Source: Pseudoips prasinana (Eukaryota; Arthropoda; Insecta; Lepidoptera; Nolidae). From it: a stretch of DNA of 64,000 bases. The DNA lies in contig OX621264.1 in the NCBI GenBank assembly GCA_951640165.1, forward strand, positions 7,569,001-7,633,000. Reading direction: 5' to 3'. A program made the translations under genes and the position numbers. Position 1 is the stretch's first letter. Each line of letters starts with the position of its first letter. Under the pieces are notes generated by a model. That model did not search any database. It worked only from the letters and a program-made list of their open reading frames with translations, and was not told the origin of the DNA. Shown here in pieces: positions 31,863 to 40,324 of this stretch.

Positions 31863-32104
31863 TACTCTGGGACATTATTCACACACGGCCATCTGACCCC
31901 ACTAAGCACAGCTTGTACTATGAAAACCAGATAACTGATATACTACATATACTACTTTTCTTTTGTAAATATATACTTATATAGATAATTACACCCAGCC
32001 ACAGGACGAACAGACATGTTCAGGCACACAAATATCTGTCCTGGGTGGGAATTGAACCCACGACCTGAGGCGTGAAAGAGAAGCAATTACGAACCACGCC
32101 AACC
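31863..32104 (-). mobile_element. SINE family A, full length
   Basis: Minus strand: tggcgtggttcgtaattgct, B box gtgggttcaattcccaccca, 3' end to the gggacattattcacacacgg block. Confidence 0.8.
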
Positions 32105-32134
32105 GTATGCTCTGTTCTTTTACGAGCTATATTA

Positions 32135-32235
32135 GAGAGAGATAGATAACATTTAAATTAGTTTAGTGGTGTAAAAAAATAATCGCATGCCATGACACAC
32201 GCGTTAGTTTAACGTATATAACATAAGCTTGACTG
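32135..32235. repeat. ~90-bp direct repeat, left member
   Basis: 'aatcgcatgccatgacacac' and neighbouring bases recur at 33449-33545. Confidence 0.55.
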
Positions 32236-32487
32236 ATAATTCTGATGTGGAAATGAGGCCCTGGGTTCAAATCCCGGGTCGGGGCAAAAAGTTATTTTGG
32301 GATTCTTCCGTATCAATTTTCTCAGCATCAGACCGAATTCTGGGAGTTGGCGGTATTACACCCCCGTGCCTCAGAGAGCACGTAAAGCCGTCGCGGTCGG
32401 TCCGATATGTCCCGCGCAGATGGCAAATCTCTATTGAGACTGGCCGCCGCCGCGCCGCGCCGTGGTCAAAATTCGGCTAGTAGGACA
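32226..32487 (+). mobile_element. SINE family C, shortened
   Basis: B box ccctgggttcaaatcccggg, a body with an internal deletion, 3' end gtcaaaattcggctagtagg, then (ATT)n. Confidence 0.76.
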
Positions 32488-32574
32488 TTATTATTATATT
32501 AAGAAAGTTGTAATGACATTTAAATTATATTTTCATTTTATAGCACTATCTATACGTAATGCAAAGCGAAAATG

Positions 32575-32700
32575 TAATCTCAAAAATGAGAAATCATAAA
32601 TTTTATCGTCGGGTGGGTTTAGAACCAGAACCATCTACCAATCCGGGGTAGGCGCTCTGCGTTAAGCTACGGACGATACACACTGGCAGATCATATTTAG
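32575..32700 (-). mobile_element. SINE family G
   Basis: 'accatctaccaatccggggt' and 'gcgctctgcgttaagctacg' are the complement of 6973-7095. Confidence 0.6.
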
Positions 32701-32811
32701 GATTCTCTTGCTAACACCCTTCCGGAGGATGTAGGTGTTATCTATTGGCTTTCTCGAAACATGGCCGACTGATATTTTCACAGTTGCATGTGAAAGATCA
32801 TATCATATGAC

Positions 32812-33065
32812 GGTCACCGTAGCCTAGTTGGTAGTGCTCCTGCCTACGAAGCTGGTGGTCCTGGGTTCGAATCCCGGTAAGTGCAAATATTTGTGTGATG
32901 AGCACGAATGTTTGTTTCTGAGTCAAGGATGTTTTCTATGTACTTAAGTATTTATCTTCTATCTATCTATATAAGTATGTATATCGCCGCCTGGTACCCA
33001 TAGTACAAGCTTTGCTTAGTTCGGGGCTAGGATGATCTGTGTGACATTGTCCCAACATATTATTA
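32812..33065 (+). mobile_element. SINE family B, full length
   Basis: caccgtagcctagttggtag, cctgggttcgaatcccggta, ctaggatgatctgtgtgaca, tail of TATTA repeats. Confidence 0.85.
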
Positions 33066-33097
33066 TATTATATATTATTATATTGGAATTCCTTCTA

Positions 33098-33178
33098 GGG
33101 CCTACCCCAGATTGGTAGATGGTGCTGGTTCGAGACCCGACCGACGATTAAATTTATAATTTCCCATTTTTGAGATTA
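33098..33178 (+). mobile_element. SINE family G, 3' part
   Basis: 'agattggtagatggtgctgg', B-box-like ggttcgagacccgac, 'atttcccatttttgagatta'. Confidence 0.6.
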
Positions 33179-33194
33179 CATTTAAATGCTTGCT

Positions 33195-33448
33195 TGCTTA
33201 TAAATTGGGCAGTGGTTACCCTAGTGTCAAAGTTGCTCAAGCCGCCCAGTAGGCCTCTGACATGGCTTAACGACTGTTGTCTAATGGCTACAACCGGGAC
33301 CGACAGCTTAACGTGCTCTCCGAAGCACGGAGACGCTCAGAAATTAAACCACTTTGGCGGTCACCCATCTATGGACTGACCGCGAGCCTAGTTGCTTAAC
33401 TTCGCCGATTGCTTACAGACCGGTGATAGCATCTAGCTATGAGCGCCT
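33195..33448 (-). mobile_element. 5S rRNA-derived SINE (family D), near full length
   Basis: Minus strand: gaggcgctcatagctagatg, gttaagcaactaggctcgcg, atagatgggtgaccgcc, then the body to 'taaccactgccca'. Confidence 0.8.
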
Positions 33449-33545
33449 CTCATTAAAATTAGTTCAGTGATGTAAAATATAATCGCATGCCATGACACAC
33501 ACGTTACTCTAGGTATCTTATATAAGCTAGCTATCGTTTTAGTTT
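33449..33545. repeat. ~90-bp direct repeat, right member
   Basis: 'aatcgcatgccatgacacac' and 'atataagcta' match 32135-32235, 1.3 kb away. Confidence 0.55.
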
Positions 33546-33869
33546 TATGTTAGATAACAAACGCCTACGTTGTCATGTCAGTCTATATATAATCTGTGCG
33601 CTACGCTAGTCGGTCAGTGCCAGGTATACGGAACTCATCTGTCGGCGATACGCGGCGCAAGTGTAAACAGTTAATTAGAGTTCCTTATTTATAGATAACT
33701 TGAGGGAATATTGCCGTAGTAAATCGACAGAGAGGAATGTACGCGCAACTAGTCCAAAATTTGAGCACTGTTTTTTATCAAGAACTTCCGTAAGTTCTCT
33801 ATGGAACGAGTATCCAAAACGGCAGTATGTACTTTTTTTATATACTTTATAAAAGATGACGCCCGCACT
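33546..33869. other. spacer, nothing recognised
   Basis: Holds 'gtcagtctatatataatctg', a TATA-like stretch, but no supported gene. Confidence 0.35.
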
Positions 33870-34046
33870 AGAGAATCTAATCCCTGTGTCGCGGGGTACT
33901 TTAAAAACATATAATAGACGGACACAAGTTACATCCAGACTCAGAACAACTATTTATGGGTTACACAAATAGTTGTCCGGCGCGGGGCTCGAACCCACGA
34001 CACGAAGCGACGAGGCGACTATCTCAGCCGCTGCGCCACACGTGCC
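33870..34046 (-). mobile_element. SINE family E, near full length
   Basis: Minus strand: gcacgtgtggcgcagcggct, B box cgtgggttcgagccccgcg, 'tgtgtccgtctattatat', 'gtaccccgcgacacaggg'. Confidence 0.78.
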
Positions 34047-34157
34047 GTCTGCGTGTGTTTAATAAATAGTATTCTATTCTTTATATACCTTTTCGCGAAT
34101 TAACGAAGAGCCACAGTTGCACAATACGTCCCAGAAAAATCCGACTCGTTTATGCTC

Positions 34158-34390
34158 GTTAGCGTGGTTAGTAGATGCTTGCCTATCATGCCGCAGGTCG
34201 TGGGTTCGATTCCCACCAAGGACAGATATTTCTGTGCATGAACATGTCTGTTTGTCCTGCCTGGATCTGAGTGTAATTATCTTTATAAGTATTTACAATA
34301 GACTAGTAGTATATGTAAGATATCAGTTATCGGGTTTCCATAATACAAGCTCTGATTAGGTTGGGATCAAATGGGCGTATCTGAATATTT
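34158..34390 (+). mobile_element. SINE family A, near full length
   Basis: tagcgtggttagtagatgct, B box gtgggttcgattcccaccaa, 'gatctgagtgtaattatct', diverged 3' end. Confidence 0.76.
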
Positions 34391-34947
34391 TTGTTATATT
34401 TTCTCTTTTTAATATTTTTGTAAATTATTTTATTTACTGCGTATTAAGTTTTACCTATTTTAATTCATTTTAATACGTTAAGGAGAATGCCCTGATTCCC
34501 AAGATACAAGTTTACTTAGTTTGGGAATCAGGAACTACAACTTTTTAAATTATTTGTTTTGTGTGAAAATAAACAATTTTTTTTTATTTTATAATATCCC
34601 AGGATATTATTATTAGAAACATGTCAGTAAACGTCCAGTTCAAATGTAGTACCAGCGGCACTTAGTTTATAACTTTATATTATTAGAAGGCTTCTATTGT
34701 CTGGTGAAGCAGTGGAAGCCTCGTAGGCTAAATGACAACGTTATTTAAAAAAAACACATTTATGTTCTCTGTTCGTAAAGTTTTCTGTGGCATTCTAACT
34801 TAAAAACGCGCTTGCTCGTAACTTTAAACTGCTTTAAACCGATTTTATAAATAGCTTAAAGGCTAAAAGTAAATGTTTGCTCTTTTAATCACTTTGAAAT
34901 TATAATAATTACCTATATAAAGTTTCAGACATTTCTTACTTCTATAA
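34391..34947. other. AT-rich spacer, no gene seen
   Basis: A 'ggtgaagcagtggaagcctc' stretch at ~34700 matches repeat S (44635-44880 and 49415-49640). Nothing else is supported. Confidence 0.4.
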
Positions 34948-35535
34948 TATCCTGAGACATTTGCAGAGCTTGTGCTATGGAACCCAGATAACTGATATAC
35001 TACAATTCTTTCGTAAATACACACTTATATAGATAACTAGCTATGTCCCGCGGTTTCACCCGCGTTAAAGTAGTTTTGACGAAAAGAGTGACAAACATAC
35101 TCACAAACTTTCGCATTTATAGTTGACATTTGTAGGATGAGTATCTCTAGCGGTATTGGCAGTGCACGCCGGAATAGCACGCAGATGGTAGATTTTTTCC
35201 TACTTACTTGACACTTATCGTCATATTTTGGACAATTCACACAATATCTTTATAAATTGTAGCCTAGGTGTTATTCCAATGTATAAGCTATATTATTGTG
35301 AGGTTTCATTAAAATCCATTTAGTAGTTTAGTGAAAGAGTAACAAACATCCATTCATCCATCCATACTCACAAAATTTAGCGATTATAATATTAGTAGGA
35401 TTGCACCCAGACACAAGACAAACAGACATGTTCATGCACACAAATACCTGTCCTGGGGGGGAATCAAACAATCGATATTGCCTTTCACCCGCGGCGTGAA
35501 AGGCAATATCTACCAAGCAGGCCCACCGGCCCATC
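34948..35535 (-). mobile_element. SINE family A interrupted by a Helitron
   Basis: The 3' part (34948-35036) and 5' part (35401-35535) join across the insert exactly as in intact family A copies (agataa|ttgcacccag). A perfect 15-bp inverted repeat at 35474-35510 is private to this copy. Confidence 0.78.
35037..35400 (-). mobile_element. Helitron, non-autonomous, 364 bp, exact ends
   Basis: In its own orientation it starts TCCTACTAATATTATAATC and ends cgcgggtgaaaccgcgg-gacatagCTAG, with a GC hairpin just before the end. It lies between A and T of the host SINE with no target duplication. These are the diagnostic Helitron features. It has no Rep/helicase ORF, so it depends on an autonomous relative. 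Confidence 0.85.
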
Positions 35536-35561
35536 AACGTCATAACAATTTCTAGTTTTTT

Positions 35562-36142
35562 AGGGTTCAGTAGCCAAATGGCAAAAAACGGAACCCTTAT
35601 AGATTCGTCATGTCTGTCTGTCTGTCCGTCCGTATGTCACAGCCACTTTTTTCCGAAACTGTAAGAGCTATACTGTTGAAACTTGGTAAGTAGATGTATT
35701 CTGTGAACCGCATTAAGATTTTCACACAAAAATAGAAAAAGAATAATAATTTTGGGGGTACCCCATACATAGAACTGAAACTCAAAAATGTTGTTTTCAT
35801 CGTACCCATCCATGTGGGGTATCTATGGAAAGGTCTAAAAATTATATTGAGGTTCCTAATACCATTTTTTTCTAAACTGTATAGTTTGCGCGAGAGACAC
35901 TTCCAAAGTGAAAATATGAGTGCCCCCCCCCCCCCCCCTCTATAACTTATAATAAAGTGAATGATAAAACTAAAAAAATGTAAACTAACAACGAAAATTG
36001 GTTTGAACGAGATCTAGTAAGTAGTTTTTTTTAATACGTCATAAATCTTAAACCACAATTTACCTAACATTTAATCAACTGAAATACTTGCTGCTGCGGA
36101 ACCCTTCATGGGCTAATCTGACTTGCACTTGGCCGGTTTTTT
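35562..36142 (+). repeat. F-family element, full length
   Basis: agggttcagtagccaaatgg to tgacttgcacttggccgg, with a run of about 16 C near 35923. Confidence 0.76.
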
Positions 36143-36345
36143 ATATATAGAATAGGGCGACAAACGGGGTGTCCTGATGGTAAGTGATCACCGCCGCCCA
36201 TGTACACTCGCAACACCAGAGGTGTCGCGAGTGCGTTGCCGGCCTTTATAAGAGTGAGCAATGCAGTGTTGCTGACCCTTCCCCCCACCCCGGTGAGCTC
36301 TGGCGACTTTACTCACACGCAGAAAAACAACATTAAGTTATTAAT
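36143..36345 (+). repeat. 'gggcgacaaac' family copy
   Basis: gtgatcaccgccgcccatgt, gcgttgccggcctttataag and gagctctggcgactttactc match 3861-4060. Confidence 0.62.
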
Positions 36346-36404
36346 GTTATTATTAAGGCACGTCTTCTGTAAATACACCAGAACACAAGAAGAAGAAGAT
36401 GTAG

Positions 36405-36720
36405 TCACAAAGATTGAAAAAGGAATGCTGACATTGGTTTGGCCATTTTGAGAGGATGAATGAAAGAAGATTGACCAAAGAAGTATACCTGGCCTGTGTG
36501 AATGGAACAACTGGAAGGGGAAGACCTCGTCGAACATTCTCTGACCAAATCGGAGACGTTCTCAAGAAAGGGCAGGTCAGAAGTACCCTAAACCGGCGAG
36601 CATGTATGAAGAATATAATGACAGTAATCGAGGCAAAAGACGTGTGCAAAGATCGTGACAAATGGAAATCCGTTGTCTCTGCCTACCCCTCTGGGAAACA
36701 GGCGTGAGTCTATGTATGTA
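36405..36720 (+). pseudogene. LINE RT C-terminal fragment
   Basis: The frame [18 protein letters not shown] through [18 protein letters not shown] to [16 protein letters not shown] and a stop. WxGHxxRM...GRPxxxW/F...D is the region after the thumb in several LINE clades. Its 3' end recurs at 3560-3650. The RT core is absent. Confidence 0.7.
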
Positions 36721-38040
36721 AGTGTCTATAAGACAGCTGACTACACTCAAACCTTTAAAACAACTAAACATGTCGATTTCAGTGGTACACAATTTAGTCG
36801 CGCAATAAAAATAACTTGTCTGGCGTGCCAAGTGAGCGGCGTGATGCATGGCCACTAATTATACACACTAATACACAGCCGGAAGATTAGTTACTGTAGA
36901 CTTAGCGGTAACTAGATTATAATTTGACACGTCTTTAAAATGAGTTGAACAACTCTGACACTACGGTAACCACTGCCCATACGATAAGAATAAGATAAGT
37001 AAGTAAGTACTAAAACTAAGATACATCCATTGGTATATAAAATATCTTGAGGTAACTTAACACAGGTTTAAGCGAATGTGCAAACTCTCCTTTGTAGCAA
37101 TATCTACAAGCGGCAATAGCCGTCGCGGTGGCATCATACATATACATTGAATTGGGATCAGATGGCCGTGTGTGATTGTCGCAGAATATCTCCACCTAGG
37201 ACGTATCTGACACTACGGTAACCACTGCCCATACGATAAGAATAAGATAAGTAAGTAAGTACTAAAACTAAGATACATCCATTGGTATATAAAATATCTT
37301 GAGGTAACTTAACACAGGTTTAAGCGAATGTGCAAACTCTCCTTTGTAGCAATATCTACAAGCGGCAATAGCCGTCGCGGTGGCATCATACATATACATT
37401 GAATTGGGATCAGATGGCCGTGTGTGATTATCGCAGAATATCTCCACCTAGGACGTATCTGACACTACGGTAACCACTGCCCATACGATAAGAATAAGAT
37501 AAGTAAGTAAGTACTAAAACTAAGATACATCCATTGGTATATAAAATATCTTGAGGTAACTTAACACAGGTTTAAGCGAATGTGCAAACTCTCCTTTGTA
37601 GCAATATCTACAAGCGGCAATAGCCGTCGCGGTGGCATCATACATATACATTAAATTGGGATCAGATGGCCGTGTGTGATTGTCGCAGAATATCTCCACC
37701 TAGGACGTATCTGACACTACGGTAACCACTGCCCATACGATAAGATTAAGATAAGTAAGTAAGTACTAAAGCTAAGATACATCCATTGGTATATAAAATA
37801 CCTTAACACATGTGTAAGTGAATGTGAAAACTCTCCTTTATAGCAATATCTACAAGCGGCAATAGCCGTCGCGGTGGCATCATACATATACATTGAATTG
37901 GGATCAGATGGCCGTGTGTGATTGTCGCAGAATATCTCCACCTAGGACGTATCTGACACTACGGTAACCACTGCCCATACGATAAGATTAAGATAAGTAA
38001 GTAAGTACTAAAGCTAAGATACATCCATTGGTATATAATA

Positions 38041-39283
38041 GGTCTTTACCTATGAAATTGCCGTTTTGTATGAAAAAATTTAAACGAATTTTTTTCATGA
38101 ATTTTTTTATTTGTATTAATCGAAGTAATCACCCATGCAATCAATGCATCTTTGCCATCGCAGTGGCAGTTTATAGATGCCCTTCTTAAAGAAATCAGCT
38201 GGACGGGAGGCAACAAATTCTTCAAAGGCATTTTGTACTGCCTCTCGGGTATTGAATTTTTAGTCTGTAGGCGCAAGGTCTGGTGAGTAGGGCGGATGAC
38301 GGAGAGCTTTCAACCCCAGTTCTTGCAACTTGGAGACCGTCTGCTGTGCAGTATGAGGTCGCGCGTTGTCGTGCAGGAGCAGCGGAGACGAGCGATTGAC
38401 CAATGCTGGTTGGAGATGCGCCAGCTTCTCCATCATTGTGCTCAGTTCTTCACAGTACACATCTGCAGTAATGCTCACCCCGTTTGGTAAGAAGCTGTGA
38501 TGAATCACACCGGCGCTAGACCACCAAACAGTGACCATCACTTTTCTAGGGGTAAGTTTTCGTTTAGGGCATTGTTTAGGTGCTGAACCAGGATCCAACC
38601 AACTTGCTGAGCGCTTGCGGTTATCAAACAGAATCCATTTTTCATCGCAGGTAACAATGCGGTTCAAAATTCCTTCATTTGTGTGTTTGTTGAGCAGTGC
38701 AAGGCACGTCTCGACGCGTACTTCGCGCTGGCGATCATTGAGTTCGTGGGGCACCCATTTGTCAAGCTTTTTTACCTTGCCAATTTGACGCAAATGGACC
38801 AATATTGTTTTGACGCTAACGTCGAAAGCTGCTGCTAATTCAGCCGTAGATTGTGTATCATCAGCTTCCACAACCGCCTTTAATTCGTCATTGTCGACCA
38901 AAGTCTTCGGACGACCGCGAGGTTCATTTTTCAGGTCGAAATTTCCAGAAGGGAAGCGAGCAAACCAATAACAGGTGGTGCGTTGGTTTGTAGTGTTAGC
39001 TCCGTAAACGTCGTTGATGTTGCGTGCCGCTTGTGCCGCGTTGCTGCCACGACGGTACTCATATTCCATAATTACTCGAATTTTTAACGTATCCATGATG
39101 ACGAAAAAGATTGAAATGCGATGAAAATGTAACACTAATCAATAAAGAAATGACTACTTTTGGAAAAACGAATCCATGTTTTTAAAATAAAATTAATTTG
39201 AAATTAGAATTCTTAGCCAAACAAAAATTATTTTGATTTGAAATGGCCAGTACTGCAGAACGGCAATTTCATAGGTAAAGACC
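38041..39283 (-). mobile_element. mariner element, 1243 bp, perfect 25-bp TIRs
   Basis: ggtctttacctatgaaattg plus ccgtt at the left is exactly inverted at 39259-39283, and TA flanks both ends. The length is slightly below the usual ~1.3 kb because of an internal deletion. Intact ends mean it could still be moved in trans. It is inserted in the fifth unit of the 252-bp array. Confidence 0.92.
38116..39135 (-). pseudogene. mariner transposase (DD34D), C-terminal deletion
   Basis: Cut-and-paste transposase acting at TA sites. The open part (38260-39135) gives 291 residues; the true start is probably the Met at residue 15 (MDTLKIRVIMEYEYRR). An HTH region precedes WVPHEL at 127-132. Catalytic Asp164 (VTCDEKW), Asp256 (LLHDNARPH) and Asp291 (SPDLAPTD) follow with 34 residues between the last two. 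Directly after Asp291 a deletion of about 14 codons creates TAA (38260-38262); downstream the same frame resumes (KFNTREAVQNAFEEF) to a stop at 38116. The missing LDNFLAGK-containing segment is present in the fragment at 1-168. Activity is unlikely. Confidence 0.9.
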
Positions 39284-39477
39284 TAATAAAATACCTTAAC
39301 ACATGTTTAAGTGAATGTGAAAACTCTCCTTTATAGCAATATCTACAAGCGGCAATAGCCGTCGCGGTGGCATCATACATATACATTGAATTGGGATCAG
39401 ATGGCCGTGTGTGATTGTCGCAGAATATCTCCACCTAGGACGAATCTTTGTGTTATGAGCACGATTATTTGTTCTGT

Positions 39478-39655
39478 GTCGGTTTTACCCGCGTTAAACT
39501 TTATAAAGTATAGCCTATGTGTTAATCCAGGGTGTCAGCTAACTCCATACCAAATTTTATTTAAATAGCTCCAGCCGTTTAGACGTGAAGAAGTAACAAA
39601 CATACACAGCCACACAGTCACACACAAACTTTCGCCTTTATAATATTAGTGTGAT
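39478..39655 (-). mobile_element. Helitron-like fragment
   Basis: 'cggttttacccgcgttaaac' and 'cgcctttataatattagtgt' are the 3' hairpin and 5' end of the family, with a short interior. Confidence 0.58.
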
Positions 39656-39900
39656 ATAAATAAAATAAAATAAATAAAAAAGGTTTTTATTCACGTAGAC
39701 TTTGTATGTAGTGAGAACATGTTTGTAGTAATATAGTTAAGTATATATAATTATTTCTAGTTAGATATACTCGTAGATATTTAGGTACACGGATTGTTAA
39801 AACATGTATATAATTTATAGATATTTGGCTAGTTTATATTAATTTATTGTCAAGGGGATTATTTTTAGGTTAAATTAGCGAAATTTATATATTGAACTAA
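39655..39900 (-). repeat. family R 3' end
   Basis: aaaaaaggtttttattcacg and gaacatgtttgtagtaatat match 5850-6100 and 60937-61150. Confidence 0.6.
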
Positions 39901-40017
39901 TCAAGCTATAGTTCATTTTCCTTCGACTTCGACTTCCATTGTTGCGGCCCAAGAACGTGGACACATTTATTGCGTTCATGGAGGCAGGAAGAGCGTGTTT
40001 GGCCGGCCGTCTCTGGG

Positions 40018-40190
40018 CCTACATAAACTACTTTTCTTTTGTAAATACATGCTTATATAGATAATTACACCCAGACTCAGGACAAATAGACATGTTCATC
40101 CACACAAATATCTGTCCTGGGTGGGAATCGAACCCACGACCTGTGGCGTGAAAAGTAAGAATTTACCAACCACGTCAACCGGCCCGATAT
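40018..40190 (-). mobile_element. SINE family A, 3' end missing
   Basis: Minus strand: gggccggttgacgtggttgg, B box gtgggttcgattcccaccca. Confidence 0.75.
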
Positions 40191-40324
40191 TTTGTTTATT
40201 ATGTTGGTATTACGCCATTCGTGGGATGTTTCATTCTGATTACAAGAACAGCTGAATTACTGTATTGTACGTTTTATTGCGAATTATTATTACTATGTAT
40301 ATCCCAGATTTCCGACCATCCTGT

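Larger units (their letters stand above)
36955..39440. repeat. 252-bp tandem array, five units, split by mariner
   Basis: Unit starts (ctgacactacggtaacc) fall at 36955, 37207, 37459, 37711 and 37953: spacings 252, 252, 252, 242. Each unit begins with the 3' end of SINE D (accactgcccatacgataag) and ends with the 3' end of SINE A (gatcagatggccgtgtgtga). The fifth unit is cut at 38040 by the mariner and resumes at 39284. Confidence 0.88.

Noticed and set aside
36955..38040. CRISPR array
   Set aside because: Direct repeats without unique spacers, in eukaryotic DNA; a compound SINE tandem array explains it.
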